64,000 bases of DNA from Winogradskya consettensis (GTDB taxonomy: Bacteria > Actinomycetota > Actinomycetes > Mycobacteriales > Micromonosporaceae), in the NCBI RefSeq assembly GCF_018332715.1, contig NZ_BOQP01000041.1, positions 1-64,000 on the forward strand. Reading direction: 5' to 3'. Below are positions 50,264-58,071 of this stretch, piece after piece; the stretch's first letter is position 1; every line of letters starts with the position of its first letter. A program made the position numbers and the translations under genes. A model generated the notes under the pieces. The model was not told where the DNA came from. It ran no database searches and worked only from the letters and a program-made list of their open reading frames with translations.

Positions 50264-51244
50264 ATGTGGGAGACCGTCGGCATCCCCGAGGTCGAGGCGA
50301 AGGTCTACGAGGCGCTGATCGCGCCCGGGCAGGCCACGGTCGCCGGGCTCGCCGGACGCACCGGGCTCACCCCGGCCCGGATCACCCGCGCGTTGACCAC
50401 CCTGGTCGGGCGGGGGCTCGTCACGCGTACGCCCGGCCGCCCCGCCCGCTACGCCGCCGTCGCCCCGTCCCTCGCGGGCTCGGTGCTGATCGCCAAACGG
50501 GAGCACGAGCTCGGCCGGCTCCAGCAGCACCTGAACCGGCTCGACGAGGCGTTCCACGCGGAGCAGTCGGCCCGGCAGCGCCCCCGCAGCGTCGAGATCA
50601 TCGAGGGCTCGTCCAAGGTGTACCGCGCGTTCGTCCAGATCCAGCGCTCGGCCCGTTTCGAGGTGCGCTCGTTCGACAAGCCGCCGTACTTCGTCCCGCC
50701 CGGCGAGCACGGCGACGAGGGCCCCAACCTCGAGGAACGCGACCACCTGCAGGCGGGACGGGTCGGCTACCGGGTCGTCTACGACGCGGAGTCGGTGGCG
50801 CTGCCCGGCCGGATGGACAACATCCTCGAAGGCATCCGGCGCGGCGAGCGGGCCCGCGCCGGCGGCACGCTTCCGGCCAAGATCGTGATCAGCGACGGCG
50901 CCGCGGCGATCGTCAGCTCCGCGGCGGACCATCGCAACGAGCTCGCGTACGTGCTGCATCCGTCCTCGCTCCTGGATCTGACCATCGGCCTGTTCGAGGC
51001 GACCTGGGACCGGGCCACCCCCATCACCCGCACGGAGACCCGCATCGACGACGAGACGTTCGGCCCGCAGGAACGCCAGCTGCTGACCCTGCTGGCGAGC
51101 GGGGCCACCGACGCGGTGATCGCGCGCACGTTCGGCTGGAGCGTCCGCACGGTCCAGCGTCACCTGCACGCCCTGCTGGAGCGGCTCGGCGCCCGCACCC
51201 GCTTCCAGGCCGGCATGGAAGCCGTACGCCGCGACTGGCTATGA
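50264..51244 (+). CDS. TrmB-like / LuxR-type transcriptional regulator
   Basis: 326 residues. N-terminal winged helix of the TrmB type (EVEAKVYEALIAPGQATVAGL, then RTGLTPARITRALTTLVGRG), a central coiled coil and phospholipase-D-like sensor region (VEIIEGSSKVYRAFVQIQRS, KIVISDGAAAIVSS), and a C-terminal LuxR/GerE helix-turn-helix (FGPQERQLLTLLASGATDAV, then FGWSVRTVQRHLHALLERLG). This architecture is frequent beside secreted subtilisin-like or sedolisin peptidases in actinomycetes. Divergent from the S53 gene; likely its regulator. Confidence 0.9.
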   Translation: MWETVGIPEVEAKVYEALIAPGQATVAGLAGRTGLTPARITRALTTLVGRGLVTRTPGRPARYAAVAPSLAGSVLIAKREHELGRLQQHLNRLDEAFHAEQSARQRPRSVEIIEGSSKVYRAFVQIQRSARFEVRSFDKPPYFVPPGEHGDEGPNLEERDHLQAGRVGYRVVYDAESVALPGRMDNILEGIRRGERARAGGTLPAKIVISDGAAAIVSSAADHRNELAYVLHPSSLLDLTIGLFEATWDRATPITRTETRIDDETFGPQERQLLTLLASGATDAVIARTFGWSVRTVQRHLHALLERLGARTRFQAGMEAVRRDWL

Positions 51245-51311
51245 GGCGCTCGTCACGCTCGGGGATCGTGGCGTCACCTGCTACGGAAATCTGCCTGCAA
51301 CACTGGTACGC

Positions 51312-52139
51312 ATGAGTGATCAACAACTTGCCCTGGTGACCGGCACGTCGAGCGGCATCGGGCTGCACACCGCGGTCGGGCTCGCCGCGGCCGGGCTGCG
51401 CGTCGTGGCGACCATGCGGGACCCGGGCAGGGCCGATCGGCTGCGGGCCGTGGCGCAGGAGAACGGCGTGACCCTCGAGGTACGCGCTCTCGACGTCACC
51501 GACGAGGCACAGGCCACCGCGCTCGTCGCGGAGCTCGGGCGGGTCGACGTGCTGGTGAACAACGCGGGCCGGGGCTCGGTCGCCACGCTGGAGCAGCTCA
51601 GCACCGAGGACCTGCGCGCGCAACTCGAGGTGAACTACGTGGGCGTCGCCGTGCTCACCCGGCTCGTGCTGCCCGGCATGCGCGCCGCCGGGCGAGGGAG
51701 GGTCGTCACCGTCACCAGTGTCGGCGGGGCGGTCGGGCAGCCGTTCTCCGACGCGTACTGCGGGGCCAAGTTCGCGGTCGAGGGGCTGATGCAGTCCCTG
51801 GCACCGGTCGTGGCGCGGTTCGGCATCGGCGTCTGCATCGTCGAGCCCGGCGCGGTGGCCAGCGACTTCGTCAGCAACGTGGCGGGCGACCTCAGTGGTA
51901 CGGCGACGGAAGATCCGTACGCCGGGCTGCTGGCGGCGTACCTGAAGCGGGCCTCGGGAAGCTTTGCCGGCGCGCAGGCCGCGCCGGACGCCGCGCGTAC
52001 CGTGATCGAAGCCTGTCTGAGCCCGGACCCGCAGTTCCGGTGGCAGACCTCGGACGGTGCCCGGGCCTTCGCCGGTCTCTCCCTGGGCGACCTGGACGGC
52101 AGCCGCGTCCTCGGGGCGACCACCACCTGGCTGGAATAA
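51312..52139 (+). CDS. Short-chain dehydrogenase/reductase
   Basis: 275 residues, classical SDR. LALVTGTSSGIGLHTAVGLA is the NAD(P) motif, LVNNAGRGS the NAG motif, VTVTSVGGAVGQPFSDAYCGAK carries Ser, Tyr and Lys of the active site, and IVEPGAVASDF follows. Similar to actinobacterial SDRs acting on small carbonyls; substrate unknown. ATG 51312, in a short run of plus-strand genes with the next start about 60 bp after its stop. Confidence 0.95.
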   Translation: MSDQQLALVTGTSSGIGLHTAVGLAAAGLRVVATMRDPGRADRLRAVAQENGVTLEVRALDVTDEAQATALVAELGRVDVLVNNAGRGSVATLEQLSTEDLRAQLEVNYVGVAVLTRLVLPGMRAAGRGRVVTVTSVGGAVGQPFSDAYCGAKFAVEGLMQSLAPVVARFGIGVCIVEPGAVASDFVSNVAGDLSGTATEDPYAGLLAAYLKRASGSFAGAQAAPDAARTVIEACLSPDPQFRWQTSDGARAFAGLSLGDLDGSRVLGATTTWLE

Positions 52140-52197
52140 CGCCCCCGGCGGGCGTGCCGGGGCCGGTGCCGGCGGCGGGCTGGCGTAAGGTCCGGCC

Positions 52198-52893
52198 GTG
52201 CGATTCGCGGAGCTCGACTGGCAGGAAACCCCGATGGGGGCGATCAGCCTGCGCCGGCGCCTCGACCCGGCCCTCAAGGTCGACGTGTACGAGGTGAAGC
52301 TCGACGACGACTTCCTCATGTCGAGCCTGTTCACGGTCGCGGAGATCGAACTCGCCCGCCTCGGCCTGGCGGTTACCCCGGGAGCTGAACTCGACGTCGT
52401 CGTCGGCGGCCTGGGTCTCGGTTACACAGCGGGGGCCGCGCTCGACGATCCCCGGGTGCGCTCGCTGCGGGTCGTCGACGCGCTCGGCCAGGTGATCGAG
52501 TGGCACGAGCGGGGTCTCCTGCCGCTGTCGGAACGGCTCACCGGCGACCCGCGCACCCTTCTGCAGCAGGGCGACTTCTTCGCCCTCGCCGCGTCCCCGG
52601 AAGGCTTTGACAACAGCCGCCGCTTCCACGCCATCCTGCTGGACGTCGACCACTCACCCCGGCACGTGCTGCACCCCAGCCATGCGAGCTTCTACACCCC
52701 CGACGGCCTGCGCCGGCTGGCCGCTCACCTGCACCCCGGCGGCGTCTTCGCCCTGTGGTCCGACGACCCGCCGGACGACGACTTCACCGCCGTCCTCGGC
52801 GAGGTCTTCCCGACCTGGCAGGCCCACGTCGTGGCCTTCCCCAACCCGCTGACCGGCGGCGAATCCGCCAACACGGTCTACGTCGCGAGCTGA
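52198..52893 (+). CDS. Spermidine synthase-like methyltransferase-fold protein
   Basis: 231 residues. LDVVVGGLGLGYTAGAAL is the nucleotide-cofactor loop, SLRVVDALGQVIEWHERGLL the acidic strand, FHAILLDVDHSPRHVLHPSH the region of the catalytic Asp, and LRRLAAHLHPGGVFALWSDD completes the fold. Shorter than true aminopropyltransferases (about 280-300), and the N-terminal beta hairpin is reduced. Many such actinobacterial members have no proven polyamine activity. GTG 52198 follows the sequence directly with little Shine-Dalgarno. Confidence 0.85.
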   Translation: MRFAELDWQETPMGAISLRRRLDPALKVDVYEVKLDDDFLMSSLFTVAEIELARLGLAVTPGAELDVVVGGLGLGYTAGAALDDPRVRSLRVVDALGQVIEWHERGLLPLSERLTGDPRTLLQQGDFFALAASPEGFDNSRRFHAILLDVDHSPRHVLHPSHASFYTPDGLRRLAAHLHPGGVFALWSDDPPDDDFTAVLGEVFPTWQAHVVAFPNPLTGGESANTVYVAS

Positions 52894-52922
52894 GCCCCAC
52901 CCCCCTGGGTATGATGTTGATC

Positions 52923-53426
52923 ATGACTGCTGAGCTGGAGGGCAGGCCGCCTTCGGCGTCCGAGCTGACGTTGTCGCAGATCATGGATCAACACCACACC
53001 AACCTGATGGGTACGGTCCACGGCGGCCGGATCCTGAACCTCATCGACTCGGTGGCCGGCGTGGTGGCGGCCCGGCACTCGGACGGCCCGGCGGTCACCG
53101 CGGCGATGGACGAGACCGCGTTCCTGCAGGCCGTCCGCGTCGGTGACGTGGTGCACGTGCTGGCCCGGATCACGTGGGCGGGTCGCAGCTCGATGGAGGT
53201 CGCGGTCACCGTCACCGCGGACCGCTGGGACCGCGCGGTGCCGGCCACGATGGTCGCCACATCGCACCTGGTCATGGTCGCGGTCGACGACGACGGCAAA
53301 CCCCGCCGCATCCCGCCGCTGCTCCCGGAGACCGACGAGGACCGTCGCAACTTCCGCCGCGCCGAGATCCGCCGCGAGCACCGCCTCGCCCTCCGCCGCG
53401 CCCTCGCCGAACCCGAACACCTTTAA
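52923..53426 (+). CDS. Acyl-CoA thioesterase, hotdog fold
   Basis: 167 residues. SQIMDQHHTNLMGTVHGGRILNL holds the conserved Asn/His-Gly-Gly-Asp-like helix (here GTVHGGRILNLID), followed by AMDETAFLQAVRVGDVVHVLARITW and the central strands. Matches the YciA/BACH cytosolic acyl-CoA hydrolase pattern. C-terminal 40 residues are Arg-rich helix. ATG 52923 chosen over ATG 52911. Releases CoA from acyl-CoA (family knowledge); preferred chain length unknown. Confidence 0.9.
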   Translation: MTAELEGRPPSASELTLSQIMDQHHTNLMGTVHGGRILNLIDSVAGVVAARHSDGPAVTAAMDETAFLQAVRVGDVVHVLARITWAGRSSMEVAVTVTADRWDRAVPATMVATSHLVMVAVDDDGKPRRIPPLLPETDEDRRNFRRAEIRREHRLALRRALAEPEHL

Positions 53427-53433
53427 CGGCACC

Positions 53434-53910
53434 TTATTTTCCCCCGTCACGCTGTGCGCCTGGTTGTGCGCGGCCTGGTTTTGCGGAAGCGGGTTGTGAA
53501 CAGTCGCGTTGTGCGCGGTGGACGGGCAGGTCGCAGCGGACCTCGTAGACCGCCGACCACCACGCGTGCTCGGGTGTCTCGTAGAGGAACCTGAACAGGG
53601 GCACCGGCGCCGGCAGTCCCCTGACGCCGAGTTCCTCCTCGGCCTCTCGCAACGCCGCCTCGTCGTACGTCTCGCCGGCGCCGACCACGCCGCCGACGAA
53701 CATGTCGTAGTGGGAGGGGAACACCGGTTTGCGGGCTGTGCGGCGGTGCACGAAGACCCGGCCGGCGCCGTCGCGGACGTGGACGAAGCTGCACCGGTGG
53801 CGCAGTTTGCGGGCGTACGCGTCGGCTCGCCGCGCCTGCCCCACCACCCGGTCCTGCTCGTCCACGATGTCCAGCATCTCGTCCGCCGACAGCGGCGCCT
53901 GATCACTCAT
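53434..53910 (-). CDS. NUDIX hydrolase (isopentenyl-isomerase-like type)
   Basis: 158 residues. LDIVDEQDRVVGQARRADAYARKLRHR, then FVHVRDGAGRVFVHRRT is the start of the YfcD/IDI-like NUDIX group; the box reads GGVVGAGETYDEAALREAEE then ELG with all Glu in place. The last 25 residues (after DLPVHRAQRD) are read from a GTTGTGCG-type repetitive tract and look like an extension of recent origin. ATG 53910. Convergent with the thioesterase gene, 7 bp between stops. Substrate unknown. Confidence 0.88.
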   Translation of the reverse strand: MSDQAPLSADEMLDIVDEQDRVVGQARRADAYARKLRHRCSFVHVRDGAGRVFVHRRTARKPVFPSHYDMFVGGVVGAGETYDEAALREAEEELGVRGLPAPVPLFRFLYETPEHAWWSAVYEVRCDLPVHRAQRDCSQPASAKPGRAQPGAQRDGGK

Positions 53911-53931
53911 GGCACCCAGTATCGTGGCGCG

Positions 53932-54405
53932 GTGACTTTGCCGCCGCCGCCGTTCCCGCCCGGTCCCGCCGTCCCCGTCCTCGCTCCACCTCCCCGTAAG
54001 CGCCGGACCTGGCTCATCGTGCTCGTCTCGGTGGCGCTGGTGTTCGCGGCGGGGTGCGCGTTCGGGATCATCCGGCTGGTGCTCGGCGTCAAGCATGTGT
54101 CCGATGTCGAGAGCGACGTCAACGAGGCGACCAGCGCGTTCATCGAGGACAGCCGGGACGGGCTCAGTCAGCAGGGCTGGGACGGGCTGTGCGAGGACGC
54201 CAGGGGGAATTACGCGCAGGAGGATCTGGCCGGGCGTAAGCAGGAGCTCAGCGGTTACTCGATCACCGGGACGGACGTGGACTGGGCGCGGGGGCAGGCG
54301 ACCGTGCGCGTCGAACTGCGGCGTGAGGACGGGACCAGGGGCCAGGAGGTCTACGTCGTCGAGGAGGAGGGGGAACGGTGGAAGGTGTGCGCTTTCCCCG
54401 CGTAG
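53932..54405 (+). CDS. Membrane-anchored protein of unknown function
   Basis: 157 residues from GTG 53932: Pro-rich cytosolic start (PPPPFPPGPAVPVLAPPPRKRR), one transmembrane helix (WLIVLVSVALVFAAGCAFGI), and a 100-residue extracytoplasmic domain (DVNEATSAFIEDSRDGLSQQ; YAQEDLAGRKQELSGYSIT; ATVRVELRREDGTRGQEVYVVEEEGERWKVC) of the NTF2-like DUF4878 type. The Cys following the helix is not in a lipobox. Role unknown. 21 bp from the divergent NUDIX start. Confidence 0.78.
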   Translation: MTLPPPPFPPGPAVPVLAPPPRKRRTWLIVLVSVALVFAAGCAFGIIRLVLGVKHVSDVESDVNEATSAFIEDSRDGLSQQGWDGLCEDARGNYAQEDLAGRKQELSGYSITGTDVDWARGQATVRVELRREDGTRGQEVYVVEEEGERWKVCAFPA

Positions 54406-54452
54406 GGCACTAGGCTCCCCGTCGATCTTCGCTAGGGGAGGGAATTCCGGTC

Positions 54453-54839
54453 ATGTTGATGGCGTTGCTGCTCGATCTCGCCAACATTCTGGGCGGGCTG
54501 CTGCTCGCCGTTCCGCTGCTCACGCGGCTGCCGTCCGTCGGGGACGGGTTCGGGAGGTTTGCCGCCAAGATCGCGCCGTGGGGGTGGATCGTCGGGATCG
54601 TCGCGCTGGTGGCGGGCGGCTACTACCTGATCGTGCACGTGTTCTCGGGGCCGCACGTTTTCCACTTCGAGATCGTCGGGATCGCGGTCGGGGTGCTGCT
54701 GCTGTGGGACCGGCTGACCGGGCGCAAGCCGCTGGGCACCGGCGAGCGGGGCGGGGTCGCGGGGGCGCAGCTGCTGCTCGCGATCTTCGGGATCATCGCG
54801 ATCCTCGTCGGCATCCAGGGACTGTTCACCTCGGACTGA
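54453..54839 (+). CDS. Small membrane protein
   Basis: Not recognised. 128 residues, three or four hydrophobic segments: LMALLLDLANILGGLLLAVPLL, WGWIVGIVALVAGGYYLIVHV, FEIVGIAVGVLLLWD, QLLLAIFGIIAILVGIQGLF. GGGAGGGAAT precedes ATG 54453. It lies 47 bp after the preceding membrane-anchored gene and may form a pair with it. No binding motifs. Confidence 0.75.
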   Translation: MLMALLLDLANILGGLLLAVPLLTRLPSVGDGFGRFAAKIAPWGWIVGIVALVAGGYYLIVHVFSGPHVFHFEIVGIAVGVLLLWDRLTGRKPLGTGERGGVAGAQLLLAIFGIIAILVGIQGLFTSD

Positions 54840-54890
54840 GTCCGGGCTCCGGAAACGACTGCGCGGACTTAAGGCGTACAAAAGGAAGTT

Positions 54891-54949
54891 TTGCCTGGCA
54901 GTGGATCTGCGGTTTAGAGTCGGGCCGACCTGGGAGCGCTCCCAGGTCG
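54891..54949 (+). promoter_or_regulatory. Cellulase promoter with CebR-type box
   Basis: TTGCCT (54891-54896), 18-base spacer, TAGAGT (54915-54920), then a perfect 24-bp palindrome at 54926-54949 whose core is TGGGAGCGCTCCCA, the consensus operator of the cellobiose-responsive repressor CebR in actinomycetes. It covers the expected transcription start, so CebR would repress until cellobiose or related sugars appear. No cebR gene lies in the window. Confidence 0.9.
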
Positions 54950-54980
54950 CCGTCCCTCCCCGACCTGACGGAGCTCTCGA

Positions 54981-56474
54981 ATGCGCAAGGTAAAACTCAA
55001 GCTCCTCGCGGCCGGCGTGGTGGTCGCCGCGGCCTCGGCGGTGGCACTGATCGCGATGCCGGCCTCCGCGGAGACCGCCGCGTTCACCGTAACGAATTCG
55101 TGGGGCTCCGGCTACCAGGCCAGCGTGGTGGTCTCCGCGGACAGCAAGATCACCGACTGGAAGGTCGAGCTGACGATGCCCACCGGCACGTCGGTGATCA
55201 ACGTCTGGAACGCGACGCAGGCCGTGTCGGGCAGCAACTACACGTTCACCCCGGCCGGGTGGAACGCGACGATCGCCGCCGGCGCCACGACCGAGTTCGG
55301 GATGATCGTCAACGGCACCGGGCGGCCCACGAGCTGCAAGGTGAACGGCGCCGACTGCGGTCTCACGACGACGCCTGCCTCGCCGGTCGGGTCCAGTCCG
55401 GCTGCTTCGCCCGTACCCTCGAAGCCCGTGACCGTGGCCCCGACGACCTCCTCGCCGTCTCCCACCGCCTCGGTCTCCCCGTCGCGCACCACGGCACCGA
55501 CCACCGCGCCCGCCACAACGGCACCCGCCGCGTCCGGCACTCCGCTCGGGGTCAACGGCCTGCTGCATGTCTGCGGCGTCAACCTGTGCAATCAGTACAA
55601 CAAGGCCATTCAACTGCGCGGCATGAGTACGCACGGACTGCAGTGGTTCGCCAACTGCTACACGAACGCCTCACTGGACGCGCTCGCGAACGACTGGAAC
55701 GCCGACCTGCTGCGCATCGCGATGTACGTGCAGGAGGGTGGTTACGAGACCAACCCGGCCGCGTTCACCAGCCAGGTCAACGGCCTGGTCGACAGCGCCG
55801 AGGCCCGCGGCATGTACGCGCTGATCGACTTCCACACGCTCACGCCCGGTGACCCGAACTACAACCTGGACCGGGCCAAGACGTTCTTCGCCGCGGTCAG
55901 CGCCCGCAACGCCGCCAAGAAGAACGTCATCTACGAGATCGCGAACGAGCCCAACGGTGTCAGCTGGGCCGGCATCAAGAGCTACGCCGAGCAGGTCATC
56001 CCGGTCATCCGCGCGAACGACCCGGACGCCGTGATCATCGTCGGCACCCGCGGCTGGTCCTCGCTGGGCGTCTCGGACGGCTCCTCGTCGAGCGAGATCA
56101 TCGCGAACCCGGTCAAGGCCACGAACATCATGTACACGTTCCACTTCTACGCGGCGTCCCACAAGGACAACTACCGCGACGAGGTCACCAGGGCCGCGTC
56201 CTCGCTGCCGCTGTTCGTCACCGAGTTCGGCACGGTCTCCGCCAGCGGCGGCGGCGCGGTCGACACGGCCAGCAGCACGGCCTGGCTCGACCTGCTCGAC
56301 CGCCTGAATATCAGCTACGCCAACTGGACGTTCTCCGACGCGGACGAGGGCAGCGGCGCGCTGAAGAAGGGCACCTGCGCGAGCGGGACCTTCACCGGCA
56401 CGAGCATCCTCACCGAATCGGGTGCCCTGCTGCGCAGCCGCATCCGTACGGCGGACAACTTCCCGACCAGCTGA
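54981..56474 (+). CDS. Secreted GH5 cellulase with N-terminal CBM2
   Basis: 497 residues: signal peptide (KLLAAGVVVAAASAVALIAM, ends PASA), CBM2 cellulose-binding module about residues 31-132 (FTVTNSWGSGYQASVVVSAD, TDWKVELTMPTGTSVINVWN), a Ser/Thr/Pro linker of about 50, and a GH5_2-like catalytic domain (QYNKAIQLRGMSTHGLQWF). Acid/base Glu is in IYEIANEPNGVSW (near residue 319), nucleophile Glu in LFVTEFGTVSASG (near 414). Endo-beta-1,4-glucanase outside the cell. Controlled by the CebR box 30 bp upstream of the start. Confidence 0.95.
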   Translation: MRKVKLKLLAAGVVVAAASAVALIAMPASAETAAFTVTNSWGSGYQASVVVSADSKITDWKVELTMPTGTSVINVWNATQAVSGSNYTFTPAGWNATIAAGATTEFGMIVNGTGRPTSCKVNGADCGLTTTPASPVGSSPAASPVPSKPVTVAPTTSSPSPTASVSPSRTTAPTTAPATTAPAASGTPLGVNGLLHVCGVNLCNQYNKAIQLRGMSTHGLQWFANCYTNASLDALANDWNADLLRIAMYVQEGGYETNPAAFTSQVNGLVDSAEARGMYALIDFHTLTPGDPNYNLDRAKTFFAAVSARNAAKKNVIYEIANEPNGVSWAGIKSYAEQVIPVIRANDPDAVIIVGTRGWSSLGVSDGSSSSEIIANPVKATNIMYTFHFYAASHKDNYRDEVTRAASSLPLFVTEFGTVSASGGGAVDTASSTAWLDLLDRLNISYANWTFSDADEGSGALKKGTCASGTFTGTSILTESGALLRSRIRTADNFPTS

Positions 56475-56486
56475 TCACTCGGTCCG

Positions 56487-57458
56487 TCACGCCTCGCCGG
56501 CACGTTTCGCCCCGATCCGGGTGAAGCGGCCGGCGAGGTGCGTGAAGGCGGCGGTCAGCTCGGCGGGGCCGATCACCTCGATGTCGGCGTCGTAGCGGGC
56601 GATCGCCGCCGCCAGGCTGGGCCAGGACCACGACCCGAGAGTGAGCCGGCACCGGTCGGGACCGGCCTCCTCCACCAGGCCGTCGCGGGTGTAGAGGGCC
56701 ACGGTCGCCGCGGGCAGGTCGAGGATCACCGTGCCCTGGCAGGGCCATCGTCCCGTGGCGTCGCTCGAACCACGGAACGTGCTGGTCACGTAGGTGGCGA
56801 CGTCGCCACCGGGCACGTCCCGAGGGGTGAAGCGCGGACCGTTCGGCGTACGCAGGGCGATCCGGTCCGCGCGGAACGTACGCCAGTCGTCGCGGTCGAG
56901 GTCCCAGGCGATCAGATACCAGCGGCCGTCCCAGATGATGACGTGATGGGGCTCGACGCGGCGTGTGCTGTCGCCGTAGTCGAAGCGCAGGATCTCGCGG
57001 GCATGCACCGCGTTGCTGATGGCCAGCAGGGTGTCGCCGCCGACCGGGATGGCCGGCCTGGTCGTGGGCCGTTCGACGGCGGTGACCTGCAGCGCGTTGA
57101 TGCGGTGCCGCAGCCGGGAGGGCAGGACCTGCCGGATGGTGGCCAGCGCGCGTTCGGCGGCCTCGGCGAGCCCGTTGCCCGGGGTGGTCGCGGCGATCTG
57201 CAGCGCGACGGTGAGGGCGACCGCCTGCTCGTCGTCGAACAGCAGCGGGGGCAGCTCGGTGCCGGCGCGGAGCCGGTATCCGCCGTCGGGGCCCTTGATC
57301 GCGGCGATGGGGTAGCCGAGCTCGCGGAGCCGGTCGACGTCGCGGCGTACGGTGCGCAGGCTGATGTCGAGCCGGTCGGCGAGGACCGTGCCGGACCAGT
57401 CCCGGCGGGTCTGCAGCAACGACAGCAGGGCCAGCAGTCGGGCTGAGGTCTTCGGCAT
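56487..57458 (-). CDS. WYL-domain transcriptional regulator (DeoR-like HTH)
   Basis: 323 residues. N-terminal winged helix (LLALLSLLQTRRDWSGTVLA, then DRLDISLRTVRRDVDRLREL) and a WYL domain (LRFDYGDSTRRVEPHHVIIW, then DGRWYLIAWDLDRDDWRTFR) with a C-terminal WCX extension (GTVILDLPAATVALYTRDGL). Family members sense ligands or, in PafBC, DNA damage; this single-chain form is ordinary. ATG 57458 begins at the family N-terminus, though the frame is open upstream. Divergent from the VOC gene (63 bp) and probably its regulator. Confidence 0.92.
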   Translation of the reverse strand: MPKTSARLLALLSLLQTRRDWSGTVLADRLDISLRTVRRDVDRLRELGYPIAAIKGPDGGYRLRAGTELPPLLFDDEQAVALTVALQIAATTPGNGLAEAAERALATIRQVLPSRLRHRINALQVTAVERPTTRPAIPVGGDTLLAISNAVHAREILRFDYGDSTRRVEPHHVIIWDGRWYLIAWDLDRDDWRTFRADRIALRTPNGPRFTPRDVPGGDVATYVTSTFRGSSDATGRWPCQGTVILDLPAATVALYTRDGLVEEAGPDRCRLTLGSWSWPSLAAAIARYDADIEVIGPAELTAAFTHLAGRFTRIGAKRAGEA

Positions 57459-57521
57459 GAATCCGATTCTGCCCGAAGTAGGTGACACTCCCTGGCACCT
57501 ACTGCTGCGAATCTCAGCCGC

Positions 57522-57977
57522 ATGACGATCACCACCACGACCCACCTCAACTTCCGCGGCGAAGCCCGGGAGGCCCTCGAGTTCTACCGGTCGGTGTTCG
57601 GCGGCCACCTCACAGTCGTCGCGTACGCCGACTTCGGGATGCCCAAGGACCTGCCCGGCGCCGACAAGGTCGTCTTCGGCCAGGTCACGGCCGACAACGG
57701 CTTCCGGATCATGGCGTACGACGCCCCCAGCCAGTCCCCGGCACCCGCCGCACACGCCGGCACCACCCGGTCGCAGGGCATGACGCTGACCGGCGAGAAG
57801 TTCTTCGTCTCCGTCGCCGGGGAGACCCTCGACGAGGTCAGCCCGCTGTGGGACAAGCTCGCCGACGGCGCCGAGGTCGTCGAGAAGTTCGCGCCGTCGG
57901 CGTTCTCACCCGGCTTCGGCATGCTGACCGACCGCTTCGGCGTCACCTGGATCCTCCAGGTCACCGCCGCCGCCTGA
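57522..57977 (+). CDS. VOC-family (PhnB-like) protein
   Basis: 151 residues. HLNFRGEAREALEFYRSVFGGHL is the PhnB-like start; FFVSVAGETLDEVSPLWDKL and FGMLTDRFGVTWILQV give the second half with the DxFGxxW motif. PhnB-like VOC proteins lack a defined reaction; some bind antibiotics or act as demethylases. Divergent from a WYL regulator, a frequent pairing in actinomycetes, suggesting ligand-induced expression. Confidence 0.92.
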   Translation: MTITTTTHLNFRGEAREALEFYRSVFGGHLTVVAYADFGMPKDLPGADKVVFGQVTADNGFRIMAYDAPSQSPAPAAHAGTTRSQGMTLTGEKFFVSVAGETLDEVSPLWDKLADGAEVVEKFAPSAFSPGFGMLTDRFGVTWILQVTAAA

Positions 57978-58071
57978 CGTGCTCCCCGGTCCGGGGCCGC
58001 CGTGCCCGGCAGCCCCGGCCCGCCGACGCTGAGCCCGGCCCCCGACGCTGAGCCCGGCCCGCGCCGCCGCT

